Assembly (NCBI GenBank): GCA_035582835.1 | Contig: JAYKAV010000422.1 | Coordinates: 1,913,847 to 1,977,846 of the forward strand | Length of the DNA: 64,000 nt | DNA from: Phoebastria nigripes | Lineage: Eukaryota; Chordata; Aves; Procellariiformes; Diomedeidae | Reading direction: 5' to 3' | Shown here: positions 10,790-22,879 of the stretch, one piece after another | How the letters are laid out: each line of letters begins with the position of its first letter | How positions within the stretch are numbered: the first letter of the stretch is position 1 | The notes under the pieces: generated by a model | The model's input: the letters and a program-made list of their open reading frames with translations, nothing else | Told to the model about the DNA's origin: nothing | The model's database searches: none | Translations under genes and position numbers: made by a program

Positions 10790-11982
10790 ATTAAATTGGG
10801 ATCAATAGGTGATCAAAGCTTAAGTACTCCTGCTACACAGTAGATAAAACTACTTTAGAAGCGTTCCAATCATACTGATCTTTTAGATCATGCTTACTTA
10901 AGTCAGCATTTTCAAACTCACCTAATTTAGTCACCTGCAGTGAAATTCTGTCTCCTTTGATTTCGATTTCAGTTTTTCCATTTCATTGTACAGGATTAAG
11001 ATTCACCTACAGTCTGTATTTAGGCACCTAAGTTTGTGGTCTGTTTTTTTAGACATGTCAAACACACATAATTCCCACTAAAGTCAATAGATGCAATATA
11101 TGCTCAGCATTCCTGGCACCTGGATTGAATTTTGGATCTAATTCTGCAGATGTTCCATGGAGATAAAGTTCTGCATCTGCCCAGAATTNGCAGGAAGGGC
11201 TACATTCAAATGCTGACCTTTGCATATTTTAACCAACTGCTCAAAACTCAACCAATGATCATGTCGGGTTGTTTTTTTTCCCCCTGAACTACCCTATACG
11301 CTGTTATTCAATTTGTCTGTAACACCTCTGTCCCTTTGTTTTAAGCATTCTAACTTGGCATCTATGTCTTCAGCTTGTGTTCGCATATTATCAAGTATAT
11401 TACTGCTGCTACCAAAATCACTGCAGCATATTCTGCCTTAAATTTCATGCATGCATATTTCATGGGAATTCTTGTAATAACATAGATCAATATATTGATA
11501 TGACCAGTTGTAACTCTTTATGCTAACCTACACAGAACTCTTCTTTTTTTTCTGACGTAGAGTCTCTCTATTTTAGAAATGCTCATTTTGTTTTATAGAT
11601 ACCAGGATTGCCAGGTCTAGTCATTAGTTTTGCTGCAGGAATTCCTGAAGGTCTTTAAGATGTCTATCATGAGCTCTTAAAATGTTAATGCAGGTGATCT
11701 TCTTATGTGTTAACAGAAATCAGACTGTGGTAGCCATACTGCCTTATCCAGGTAGAGCTTGGGCAGGAACAGCATAAATGACATCTTGCAGATATGCCAA
11801 TTAGATTTATATCACCTTTGCTATTTTAATACCTCACACGGCAAATGTTGTCAGTAAAACTTAGTACATAAATAAAAGCATCTGCTTTGTCTGTGATCCT
11901 TTGCAGGGTAAACGTTACCTTCTGATTAGCAAAACTGCAGATAGCCAGTTGTTTTGAGAAGTTCAGGAATAGGGACAAGCCA
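10790..11982. other. Intergenic DNA or distal SFRP4 3' UTR
   Basis: AT-rich and gene-free. Around 11072-11094 there is an ACTAAAGTCAATAG-type segment that matches a motif found at several other places in the window (see findings). Confidence 0.5.
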
Positions 11983-12007
11983 TATTTATTTATTTATTTA
12001 TTTATTT
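11983..12007. repeat. (TTTA)n microsatellite
   Basis: About six tandem TATT/TTTA units. Read on the minus strand, the SFRP4 sense, it contains repeated AATAAA hexamers about 1 kb after the SFRP4 stop, so it could serve as a poly(A) signal. Confidence 0.9.
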
Positions 12008-13003
12008 GGTATCAGAGAAAGATTTAGAAATACGGTGTCAAATGATAAAAAATTATCTGAATGAACACTGAGCCACATGAAGCCCTATCTTCTCTTTAAT
12101 ACTGTACAGTAGCTGTCAGTTATGTTTAGAATAATGCTTCTATTCCAGTTTTCATAACAAAGCTATATTACAGCAAACGTGTTACCTTTAAGAATTCTAC
12201 AGATCTGCTTCACTTTAATCTGTCCTTTTAAAAAATACTGATTTTTCAATTAGATGCTTAAATATGTTTGAAATTATAACAACAGAAGCCAGCCTGAAGT
12301 ACAATAAAAAAATTAAATGTCTGCTTTCAATGCATTTTTGCTACACAAACCCACAAGATCAAATACTAACACTGTAAGCATATTTCTGGCACACACATAA
12401 AAATAATCACATAATGCATACCCAGATGCTTATTGGCAAACTATGCTTCTGAATGCTCTGAACAAGGGCTGTGATGCCAAGTAGCAGATAGATTCAGCTC
12501 CAGCAGCTGCAGTGGTTGCTGCCCCAGATGTCTGCCAGAGGTTACCATCCCTCTGCTGCTCCTCAGCTGCCATGGTTCTTAGCTCACCAGACTAACTCAC
12601 AGACTAACTCACCAACTACTAAACCAGTGCACTTTCTGAGGAGAGAAGAGATGACCCATGCAGCTCTCCAACCTCTGGCAGGGAAGCAGGGCAGGCAACC
12701 GGCATAAGGAGTTAAAACCTCTGGCAGCCAAGGGCAGATCTATCTAGAACTGCAAATCAGAGCCCTAAGATAAAGTTCAGTCAGCTTGAATATGCCTACC
12801 ACGTATTAGTGCAAACCTACCCTCTATGGCTTGCAGTGGCTTGAAAGGAAAAGCAAACATTTTAAAAGTGCAGCAAAAATGCCTATGTAGAAACTGCCGT
12901 GAGTTTTTAAGTTGATGAGTTCTGGATTAATAGAACATGCTGACCAAGCCAGATTGTGACCCTCATCGTGCAGGAAAAGTCTTTCCTTTTGGAAATTTCA
13001 CAC
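12008..13003 (-). other. SFRP4: Probable SFRP4 3' UTR
   Basis: This is the sequence directly downstream of the SFRP4 stop on the minus strand. No gene-like ORF is present. ATTAAA variants occur in SFRP4 sense near 12213 and 12095, and canonical AATAAA only in the microsatellite at 11983-12007. Length is inferred from these signals. Confidence 0.45.
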
Positions 13004-13192
13004 TCATACTTTTTTAGGGTTCACTTCTTTCTGGCCATTTCTTATTTTAACGGCCTTTTTGGGGCCACTGACCAGCGGGTTGGTGTTCTTGGTTGATGGT
13101 TTTGGGGCTCCACTCCGACTACTGCGTCCTGCATTCTGGTTCTTACTGCGGGCCGTTCGCAGCTTTTGTTCTTGCAGTCTCTGTTCCCACCT
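13004..13192 (-). CDS. SFRP4: SFRP4 coding exon 6, basic C-terminal tail and stop
   Basis: The acceptor TTTCCACAG opens [19 protein letters not shown], followed by a Ser/Pro/Lys-rich tail ending VNPKKV and TGA at 13004-13006. The tail is the highly basic segment thought to bind heparan sulphate in sFRPs. An in-frame ATG upstream, in the intron, is not a start. Confidence 0.94.
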   Translation of the reverse strand, partial: RWEQRLQEQKLRTARSKNQNAGRSSRSGAPKPSTKNTNPLVSGPKKAVKIRNGQKEVNPKKV

Positions 13193-16100
13193 CTGTGGAA
13201 ATGCAGAAGACAAAGAGGCTGAGTTAGGGAAGGACATAATGATAAATAATTATGTCTTAATCAAAGCTATCCTGAACCACTGATACCAGTGCTGCTTTTA
13301 ATGGTTTTGTGCTCTATCCTGCAGGGCCATTGATGTCAGTATGTTATGGCTATCTGCAGGGGGAACCTGCCACGTGTTCTTGGGTGGGGGAATTTGCACA
13401 ATACCAGTTGATGAAAATGACAACTGCACAACTTGTGTGCATGCTGCATGTGAGTGCNTGTCTCATGTCTTTTCAGAAACCCAGGGGAGCTGGCACCTTG
13501 CCATCAAAAAGACAGGATCGATCTGCACACTGGGACTCCTTTGCAAACCCTGTCTTTGCTCTTACTGAACGTGCTACTTGACTTTTCCTCAGAAAAGTCT
13601 GCAGAAAGCAGACTATCCTTTCACAATATATATTTAAACACACAGCTGCAAGGAAAGGTGGTATTTACTTTCTGGTTCTGCTTTTTCTTGGGGTGGAGAG
13701 GACTGGGCATGAAAGGGCTTATGTTACGAACAGACAATGGAGATGACCACTGAAATCACAGTGTTCAGAGTTGCAATGGGATGGTTGTGAACAATGCACC
13801 TGCAGCTTTATTCAGCAGCATCCCTGAGAAATGTTGAAAAGCAATTAGGTCAAAGAGCCCACCAAAGAGAATAGCCATCAGATTTCCAAACCAAAAGTGC
13901 AGTGGTTAGAAAACAGGTTTTTACAGTGGGGTTAAGTGGTTAGGTGGTCCAAAATATGGAGAGATGCACAACACTGGAGCAGAGACTGCAGTCTTTCACC
14001 TCTAGGAACAGAAATACTTATTTTAAGGAAAGCGAGGTAGATAGTAGAACCTGGAAGGAGTCTCGCCTCTCCCCTCGATTAATGAACTTTCTCTTCTGAA
14101 ACTCCCAAAGGCAGGGGCTTTGTCCAGTGATCAGAGCAAGAGGAGTGCTCTCCAGCTTTCCTATTTAGTATCTCTGCACTGAGACAGAGACTTGCAACTC
14201 AGACTCTTGTCCTGGCTAGAGAAGAGACCAACCATGTTGTGGTTATGTTAACAGCTGTCTTCTGTGGTCCACACACAGCTCAAAACATTCATTTTAAGTG
14301 GTAACTCAAGATAAAAGTTGGATGCAAGTCTTCAGAGATGAATGATGGGCATTAAAATGAAGCCACTGTGACACCTAGCTCCATACTGGCTATCTTTGTG
14401 TAGTCAGGGTCATTATACGCATCTTTATAAAACAAAAACTATCAGCAGGCATTTAGGTGTGTCCCACTCAAACATGTTTAAATGAGGATTTAATTTATGA
14501 AACTATTAATATCAGAGGGAATGACACATGCTTTGAGAAGTATTTTGTTCGGCAGTCATGCATCTATTTGACAGTCTGGAAATGAATGTCCAAACAGGTT
14601 TCAAGACACAATTAGAAATGACAAAACAGTGTGAGGAGGCCACTAAAACACACTGTGTGCCAGTAACAGGCCATTAAGTTGACAGCTAAGGGATTTCAAG
14701 AGTCCGAGTCGTATGTCAGCTTTCTCCTAAATCCCACATGGTATCATCTGCAATTGCAATGTATTTATTTTTTAAAGATTTAAAGCATGTTTTCTTTTTC
14801 ACACATAGGTTTTACATGAGTAAGTGAGGAGCAAAGGGAATGATAAAAGCATCAAATACAATTTCCTGGAAGAAATTAGTCTGTAATCTAAAAGCTTCTA
14901 CTGACGGATATATGCATCTTTTTTCCTCCTCTCTATCAATTGCCAATCAGCTCATAATTAAAATAAATATACGTGTATGTCCTTAATGCTCTGAAACCTT
15001 TTCTGAATTCCATAAATAACTTTCTTCCATCTCTAAAAGTGTGAGGAAGTGTCAGACATTGTCTTGATCCACCCTTTCTTTCCATTATAAAGAGGAGTTT
15101 ACAAGCAGGGAGTGAGAGCAAGCGCTATCCTGACGCCCCAAAAAGCAGGGGCATCTGCTGCTCCTGCCTTACAGGTCTCTATAGCATAGACTTTTCCTTC
15201 CAATGTTCTCTGAAACCAGTGAGGGGATGCCCAGTACTTTCAGTGGGTCTTTAGTGAGAAGTAACTGGTGAGAAGTCTGTGTCTCCAGCCTGCAATCTTT
15301 AATGCAGCAAAGCTCATTTATCCAGTGCAGTGGATTTTAACTTCCTTTCTTACCTAATGTGGACTATATACTCATCTGCATATCACCTATCTGACAGTTA
15401 TTTGCCTTAGCAGTGATATAAAAGAAATTCCTAGAGTCATTATTGTAATAAGCCAGAGTTCACACAAAGATCATCCAACCATCCTGTTTAGGGACAGTTT
15501 GCAGATAAAATAGAAATAAAATTTTAGAGACCCTGAAATGCAAGACTAAAATTTTCAAATTTTCACTTACACTTATATGTAATTACGCAGTATGAAAATG
15601 TTGAAGTGAAAATAATAATACCCAGAGGTGTTACGGATATCTGAAAGTCAAGCAAGTTATTCAATGCTGAAGTAGAACAAAGGTGTTTAACTTTTTATCA
15701 AGAACATCAGCATTCTTTTCTTTGGTGGTATTTACCTTAAATCTTTTGTTCAGTTGATCCTTCCATTTTTCAACTAGGCATCCATCAAGAAGCATTAACC
15801 TGAAAATTAAGAAATAAATACAAGTTATAGATATTTCTGATTTTGATTCCTGAGATGTCATTTCAGATGATTTAACACAGACTGAGGTTGAAATGAACCA
15901 GCAGGTACTGACAGTTTCTGTGTATGGGACGATAGGCAGAAAAATATTTTTCTCCATCCCTAAATGCTTTCTAATAGATTTCTAAATGCTTGTACGGATC
16001 CTTCTGAAATTCTATTCTAAACTCTGTAAAAATAGAAAATAGTTTTCAAAAGAAATCAGATTTTACAGCCAAAACTGCAGCGCATGACCAGTATTGAGAA

Positions 16101-16788
16101 AACATTTAAAGCCCTTTGTCCTCACCTGCAGCTCTTCTGAGATGCAGGGGAAAATTGTCCTGTCTTGATCACTGTTAAAAAGTGATGGGTTCGGTAATAT
16201 CCCATGAAACTGTTTAAATGTATATGTACATATATATTTTTACTTATGCCCACTATACATTTGTGTGTGTGTGTGTGCAGAAGAGTAGTTTAAACTAATG
16301 TATTTTACTTCTGAATTTAAAAAAAAGCTGTTTCACATGCAACAGTTAATACAGCTCAGCTGACAAATGGTAACACATTATCTGATCACTTACAATCGCC
16401 TCCATTTCTACCTATAAATACATGAGGACGGTATTACGTATTTCCTACCTGTAACTAATTAATGAGTGCTTTAATGTGAATTTGGAAGCTGTATGGGCAG
16501 TGATACTTGCCTACCAATGAAATCTGGCTAGCTCGTGTATGAAAATACTGAACCTAGGTGTTATGAAATGAACAAAACAAAAATGTAACTATACATTTAA
16601 GGCATATACGTGTATATGCCTTAAACAGCTTCTAACACAGTTTATTCTAAAGCAGTCTGATGTCATACCTTCTAAGTCCCAACCTAGAAACAACTATTTT
16701 ATAGTACAGGGATGCTGGAATTTCTGTATCATCTCCTCTACTGCTAACTATTTAACTATTTCAACTATTTTTTTCTTCTTTCCTTTTC

Positions 16789-16821
<33 letters not shown>

Positions 16822-19800
16822 GGTAACTACGCCCAACTATAATTTCCCTAATTCTGGACGCTTCTACTTAGACATCAGTGTTGGCTGGAGATGTCAAAAC
16901 ATCATTATAAATGCACAAAATTTCATACAGCACTTTGCTGGAGGGTGAGGTTTACACAGCATTGCAGGGCCTGACCTCCAGTTTCCATGAACAGCGTTGC
17001 TGCTCATACCAGTTCAAAAAGAGTACAAAATGCTGCCACTCATAGCTGTTAGCCACTGTGCATCCACTTCACCCAAATATAAAAGGACTACAGTGAGTGC
17101 AAGCCCTGGAGAATCAAGACACCTCCTTTTTTTTCTGAGGAGGGATTAGAGAATTAACATATAGGATTGAAGCTAAGGCCACATCATGATGAATGAAATC
17201 ACAACACAGTGTACATCTGATGCAGCTTCTGTTCAGGTCAAATTATTGAGTGAGACCCTAACCCTATTGACACGTAATGGGTGTTTTGCCATTGACTTCA
17301 GTGGAGATATGGCTTCCACCCATTTTGCTTCTGGCATTTTAGAAAGCTGCTGTAACTCAAAACCTTCTGTTTGCATGCCACTGAGTTCAACAGGAAACAC
17401 ATATAATAGTTTATGTTTCTTTTTCAAATCCATTTTAGTACAGTATATCAAATTAAAAACCTCAGTGACCTTTAAAAACCATCACAAAATATTTAGTGAA
17501 TGGTGTGTTTTTCCATGGTAATGGAGAAGCAGATTGCGATCTTTCACTTTTGAAATCTCCCCTCCCTGACAGCCTCCTGAGGGTCCTCTCCAACAAAGCT
17601 CTGCAGCTCAGAGCTCCTCGATAGCAACCTTGGTCGTGGTCCTTCTGCGTGATTCAGAGCATGTATCCCTAAAATGGCTAACACAAGTAGAGGGCTCTAA
17701 TCTTTGTGAAATACTTCCAGGACTGGAGGGGCAAGGTGCTGTGTAATAATAAAATCCTGTGCCTGTTAGCTCACAAAAAAAAGTTAAGGTAATAAGGTAT
17801 CAGATGGCAACTTTTAGAAACACCTATAAAATTCTTTTAAAATATCAACCTAAAACTCATTGAAAATATGGATATGGCCCATCAAGTTCTGCACGCAGAT
17901 GTTCTATGGTCCTTACAAGTGCACATGTTCAATTAACAGTCATATCACTGCATGCAAAACCAGCCTGCACATTTTACGAACAGCTTTCTCTCTGACCCAC
18001 AGCACAGAGCCACACGTACCTATCNTGCCACAACCTCTCCTGTTGGTGTCTGTTGCTACTGGTACACTTGGGGTGCTAATGGGGATGGGATGTCCCCTTC
18101 TGCCTCAAGAACCCAGAGAGAAAAGGGAGCTGTGATTCATCACTCCCTCCCCTCCAGACCAGCATGCTGGATTTCCTTCCATGCCTGGGGCTAGGCTGAC
18201 TGCCAGATGAAAGGTCTGGTAAAGTTAGGGTTTTTTTGTATTTTAATCATACAGCAGGACTGGCAAGCTTCTCTGAGAGTATTTACTTTTCATCTGCCAT
18301 CCGGGAGCTGGAGCTCCAATGGCTGCAGCTTTGGCTGGTCCCGGTACAGCTGTGGGATCAGAAACATCTCGCTGATGGCACCGGTCCGAAATATGGATAG
18401 GCCAGCGGAGAGGGCCTGGCTCTCTCTCCAGCAGCTCTGCAGACAGGAGATGTGCATCATCTCCTGTCCCCTCCCCTGGGGTTGGTGAGGAAGAACTATG
18501 CCTTCCCCATGGTCCTGCTGACATGGACCACCATCTACAGCCACCACAGCTACAGCTTGTAGCATATGAAGCAGCTCATACCTATGGAAAGCGGTCCTGG
18601 AAAAACACTCCCAAACAGCTGGACATGCCTGAACTGCTACACGATGCATTAAGCAATATGCTGTCAGCACCTAATGCCACCAGGGTTTATGCTCCATGTG
18701 TGAGCCAGGTTTTGTGAACACCACAATGTGGCTCAGAGCTGAGGCTGATTAAGTGGAAAAAGTTAATTGCAAAGGTAATTGAAACATGTAGGTGTACGTG
18801 TGAGTTATCCTAAGAAAAACTATCAGCAAAACGTGCTCATGATGAGGAAGGGAGCTTTGCTGGGCCTCCTTCCCGTCCATCACAGCTAGTTATAACACTT
18901 TTCTCCACCGCATCGCCAGTGCTCACCTTGAGCGCCATTCATAGCACATGATGAGAACATCCTGCTTCGGTTGAAGAGGTGGACACTGGCAGGAGGAGTT
19001 TGTAAGAAGAGGCACTTGAGACAGAGGAATTGTCATTGAAGACTTGAGTATGTCTTTGACTTCAACCACAGTCGTTATCTCGTTGCAGTTCCCTCTTTCT
19101 ATGCTTTTTACTTTAGCGTGAATGACTGCAATTAGNAAAATAGAGGCGTGAGAACAACAAATGGTCTTAGAAATTTAAACACAACTCAAAATTAAATAAA
19201 ACATATTAAATTGAAAGCTGTTGTTTTGGCTGTGAAACTAGAACTACTTCTTCATGTGTGGGCATGTACAGTGGCTTAGAATAACAGAGGCCTGATCCCG
19301 ATTTGGTTTTCAGTAGGACTGTTGACAACTGTGAAATTAAACATGTGCTTAAATCTTTGCCAGATCAGGCCAAGCGATCTCGCCTGGAATCACACACACA
19401 AACAACTCCTTTGACTCAGAGTTGAACAAACCCTCACATAAATCGGACCCGTTCTATAGCCACATCTGGCTATTTCCAATTAAGTAANGAATAATTTACC
19501 TCACAGTTAGCGTGAATTCAGTCTTTTCAATAATAAAATCATTTCCCTGTAGGTTGCATCCAGGAACTAAAGTCTTTTCTTAACTATAAGACAGAAGGGA
19601 AGGTTTGAAACAAGTAGTCAAAACCTAAGAGGCTTAGGATTGTCACGATTTACTTGGTCTATACTTTTTTTTCATCTTTTGCCTTTGGATTATCCATCAA
19701 TAGTAAGATCCTCATATAAAACAGACTTTGAAAGGGGTTCTTCTGACTCTGAATACACAAACATTCATATTTTTACCTTTTATTGAGGAAAACTGCATGT

Positions 19801-22671
19801 CTGCATGGATGCAAAAAACTGTGTAGATTGCTCTGAGGATGATGCCTGGCTAACTTTGTACCTGCGAACCCTGGCAGTACCTATGAACCCTGGCAGTACC
19901 TACCACTGCACCATTTCACCCCTTCTCTCTTGTGAGAAGTACCAAATCGGAGAAATGAAGCAAGATTTTTACACGAAGGACTTTGTCTCTAGGAAATGTC
20001 AAAATAGGAAGGGTCCTATTATCATAAAATTCTTCAGTGGAAGAAGCATGAGAAGCGTATGTACCACAGGGTGATCAGCCTGCATTGACGCTGCCCTTGG
20101 CAGCCACCAGGCCAAAAGCCTTCAAATGGACCTCCTAACGTTTGGAATAAACTTCACATGTAGAAAACAGGAGACCAGCAATTTTAATGCAGTCTGGGTT
20201 TCTATGTGCTAACTTTATCAGGACATGTGTAACAGCCACAAAACACATGAGGTTTTTCAGTTTTGGAGACTTACAATCCATTTTCAAGTATGATTGAAAC
20301 CAAGTTCTGACCAGCTAGAAATACAATTTGTCTGTATATATTATTTTAAAGGATTTCAGAAAAAAATTGATTTTATTTGCAACTTGTTCTGCCTTGTCTT
20401 GCCTCTCAATTCATTTTCCATACGAGCGTGTCTATTTATTTCAGAGGAGGCTGAATAAAAATCTACCTCTCAAAAACAAAATCTTCATTTCACAAATTCA
20501 ATGGAATTAAATTTTGGACCCCAACCTACAGTTTTTATTCAAGCAACACTCCCACTGAAGTCACTGGAATCAGAATTTATATGACAAACACTTGTATTTC
20601 ATTTCAGAATAGTCATTTTATATCACTGCTTTTTCATATATTTCAGACAAGTGTGGAAGTTCATTGTCCCACCTGAACATAGTGATATGTTGTACTGAGA
20701 TAGATTAAGGAATTATATAAAAAGAATGTATGATATAAATGCACCAAAATGCCATAACAAAAAAGTGTACAATTACCTAAGTTAGATGTTCAGCTTGATT
20801 ATTCCCGCCAAACTGGGGTTTGGATTTTTTTTTCTTATACTAACAAAGAAGTAAATAACTACAAACTTACTTTCATTTGGTATCAGACAAATAGGAATTG
20901 AATGGATATAATAACCCTATTGCATAAGAACTGAATAAATCCCTTGAAGAAACAACTGTCATCTGAGAAAAAGCCCATAAAGTGCAAAAGACCATGATAC
21001 TGCATGTTAAATCCATAGTTAATAGGGGTTTTCTATTGACATTACAGATGTTTAATCTGGTGTTTATCTAATCTTAATTAGAGTTCTTCCTGACTCCCAG
21101 CATCAGAAAACGGGGCGGGGGTGGGGAGGAAGGAGGGCACGGGGAGCCAAGGGGGAAGAGGGTGAATACTTACTTGTATTGCCAATATGTCATGCAACAT
21201 ACGATAAAACTATTGGCCAACTCCTCGGCTGGATGGTGCAAATTGTCACTGAATTCAATTAATCTCTGACAATTCCGCACCAGATGAAACTCTGGCAAGT
21301 AAGTAAAAGAATATATGAATTTCTAAGTAATAACTTTTTACCTTGCTTCAGCTTCGTTCANATTNACTAGTTTTATTTAGGTGATAAACCTCTGTTTATT
21401 CCACCTGCTGGATGAAAACAGGAGCTGGCCGGCCAAGCAGCACATGGTCATGCTCACATTAGACGTAATTGCACTTACTAGAGTGACCTTTACAGTAGCA
21501 AGCACCCTTTCTGCAGAGCGACCTGTTGATGCCAGTGCACATTACCGACATTTCACTGCATTTATCAGAAACGCACCATCATCTGCGCAATGACCACTAC
21601 CGCCTGCACGAGGTGTGCGTGAGTGGTGGGTTTTGGAAGACGACAGCTAGGCGTCCTCGGGCAAAAACCCACTTGGAAAGGCTGCAGTGGAGCAGTGTCC
21701 TCACACCGCACTTGTTGGATGGGGCCTGGTGCGGGTGCAGCACCTACATGGAGCTGCCTAACTTGCGGGGGGCGCAGAGGGGGGTGGGACGGGCAAAGCG
21801 AAGCGTTTTCCCCCATGCACTTACTGTAGCTGTAGTTCTTGGCCAGGTAGGTCGACAGCGTAGGCTTTGTCTTTTTGCACCTGCATCGCTCTTCAAAGGA
21901 AGAGAAGGGGAAACGGTTGAGGGGTGTCAGAGGGGTCCTGGCTCCGGGGAGGGGGAGGTGGGGGGGCGCCCGAGGCTCACCCTGGCCACGGCTCTTGCAG
22001 TCGGGTTCCGGGGGTCTCTCCGGCACCAGCACGCCCTGCGTGAAGTCCGTCCACTTCACATCTGCAAACAGAGGCACGGCGGGGAAGGAAAGCTGTCGGG
22101 GAGAGGCTCCCGCGGCAAGGGCATGGGAGTCCCGCAGCCCCCTGCCCGGGGCGCCCCGCGGGGGTAGCGGGGGTTCGCCCTACCGCCCGCCCCGGCCGGC
22201 CGGCCGCCCGCCGCCCCCGGGGCGCTCACCCTCCGGCAGGTCGGTGACGATGGCCTCGGGGGAGATGCAGACGCCGCGGTCGTAGACGGGGAGGTCGTCG
22301 CAGGCGAGGCTCTCGGGCCAGCTGTGGTTGTAGCGGCGCATGATGGGCTCGCAGCCGTCGCGGGCGCGCTGGCAGACGGAGCGGCACGGCTTGATGGGGT
22401 CGTAGAGGAACTCCAGGGTGCAGATGGGGGCATACATGGCGCAGAGGAAGAAGGGGAGGACCGGGCTGCAGCCGGTGCCCACCAGCTCCTCGTACTGCTC
22501 GATGGCGAGGACGGCGTTTTCCTGGGTGCTGTGGTGGAGGTGGTTAGGCATGCGGGTGATGTTCCAGGGCATGGGGCGGCACATGGGGATGCGCACCGCC
22601 TCGCACGGCGCGCCCTGCGCCCGCGGGCTCACCCGCAGCCACAGGGACACCGCCACCAAGGCGCGCAGCAT
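13004..22671 (-). CDS. SFRP4: Secreted frizzled-related protein 4, complete
   Basis: The protein is a secreted Wnt-binding antagonist. Six coding exons in minus-strand order: 22230-22671, 21981-22061, 21825-21890, 18927-19125, 15736-15799 and 13004-13192. They total 1041 bases, i.e. 346 residues plus stop, the same length as human SFRP4. Residues 1-20 form a signal peptide (hydrophobic [13 protein letters not shown]), with cleavage likely before APCEAV. A frizzled cysteine-rich domain with all ten cysteines follows, to about residue 139. A netrin-like domain (about 170-290) contains CRCKK, NCNE, SSCQC and MCYEW. The tail is Lys/Arg-rich and ends NPKKV. N-glycosylation sequons include NIT, NHS, NYS and NSS. 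All splice sites are GT-AG. The gene lies head to head with EPDR1. No defect was seen. Confidence 0.97.
15736..15799 (-). CDS. SFRP4: SFRP4 coding exon 5
   Basis: A 64-base exon encoding [20 protein letters not shown] plus FK. The acceptor is TTTTCAG and the donor GTAAAT. It restores phase 0. It was found by matching the CLVEKW motif rather than by ORF length. Confidence 0.93.
16262..16278. repeat. (GT)n microsatellite
   Basis: About eight GT units in SFRP4 intron 4. Confidence 0.9.
16596..16625. repeat. Perfect 14-bp inverted repeat (30-bp palindrome)
   Basis: The arms at 596-609 and 612-625 of this kilobase (TTTAAGGCATATAC and its reverse complement) are separated by two bases. It is in SFRP4 intron 4, not in coding sequence. 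Confidence 0.92.
16793..16819. repeat. Homopolymer T27 tract
   Basis: A 27-base T run, flanked by pyrimidine-rich sequence on the left. Read on the minus strand it is an A tract. I see no retroposed gene next to it, so a simple repeat is the best call. Confidence 0.85.
18927..19125 (-). CDS. SFRP4: SFRP4 coding exon 4
   Basis: It is 199 bases and encodes [20 protein letters not shown], then the [14 protein letters not shown] segment and [12 protein letters not shown] of the netrin-like domain. Acceptor ATTGCAG, donor GTGAGC. An ambiguous base at 19136 lies within the acceptor region but does not affect the AG. Confidence 0.94.
19866..19902. repeat. Near-tandem duplication of 18 bp
   Basis: GAACCCTGGCAGTACCTA occurs twice, one base apart, within SFRP4 intron 3. 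It looks like a simple replication-slippage duplication. Confidence 0.9.
21112..21155 (+). other. G-rich, G-quadruplex-prone tract
   Basis: Runs of four, five, four, three, four and five G with short spacers occur on the plus strand, in SFRP4 intron 3. SFRP4 is transcribed from the other strand, so the RNA would carry the C-rich complement. Confidence 0.6.
21825..21890 (-). CDS. SFRP4: SFRP4 coding exon 3
   Basis: It is 66 bases, phase 1 at both ends, encoding [20 protein letters not shown], the start of the netrin-like domain. The acceptor is TTTGAAG. The donor GTAAGT follows the codons for SY. Confidence 0.93.
21981..22061 (-). CDS. SFRP4: SFRP4 coding exon 2
   Basis: It is 81 bases, phase 1 at both ends, and encodes [20 protein letters not shown] then DCKSRGQ, the linker between the CRD and the netrin-like domain. 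Acceptor TTTGCAG, donor GTGAGC. The introns on either side are short (168 and 90 bases). Confidence 0.93.
22230..22671 (-). CDS. SFRP4: SFRP4 coding exon 1: signal peptide and frizzled CRD
   Basis: The ATG is preceded by a purine at -3 and directly abuts a (GGA)n tract. The exon encodes the whole signal peptide and the CRD including [45 protein letters not shown] and [11 protein letters not shown]. It ends with GTGAGC one base into the codon for Asp (…VTDLPE|D). Composition is strongly GC-rich. Confidence 0.97.
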
Positions 22672-22717
22672 CCTCCTCCTCCTCCTCCTCCTCCTCCTTC
22701 TCCTCCTCCTCCTCCTT
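22672..22717 (-). repeat. SFRP4: (GGA)n tract in SFRP4 5' UTR, abutting the start codon
   Basis: About 15 GGA/GAG units on the sense strand end directly at the ATG, followed upstream by GGC repeats (22721-22740). GGA repeats can form tetrad-heptad G-quadruplexes in RNA, so an effect on translation initiation is possible but not shown. Confidence 0.9.
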
Positions 22718-22851
22718 TTCCGCCGCCGCCCGCCGCCGCCCCGCGGGTCGCGGCGGCCGAAGGGCGCGGAGCGGCGGTGCCTCCCGGCGCCCGGCTGCAG
22801 TCAAGTCGCGGGAGCCGCCGCGCCGACAGCCATGGACATCGCGGGACCGCA

Positions 22852-22857
22852 TTTATA
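22852..22857 (-). promoter_or_regulatory. SFRP4: TATA box of SFRP4
   Basis: GGTATAAATGCGG reads on the minus strand about 180 bases upstream of the ATG. Transcription would start near 22825, giving a 5' UTR of about 150 bases. A TGACGT half-CRE lies just upstream at 22871-22876. Confidence 0.65.
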
Positions 22858-22879
22858 CCGGTGGCACGAGTGACGTGGG

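Larger units (their letters stand above)
13193..22229 (-). other. SFRP4: SFRP4 introns
   Basis: The three large introns are 2.5 kb (13193-15735), 3.1 kb (15800-18926) and 2.7 kb (19126-21824). They hold a (GT)n at 16262-16278, a 27-base T run at 16793-16819, a perfect palindrome at 16596-16625, a near-exact 18-base tandem duplication at 19866-19902 and a G-rich stretch at 21112-21155. No gene within a gene was seen. Confidence 0.7.

Noticed and set aside
13309..13753. Three overlapping plus-strand ORFs of 75-99 codons with a Cys-rich look.
   Set aside because: They lie in SFRP4 intron 5, overlap one another in different frames, cross an N, and show no domain or splice support.
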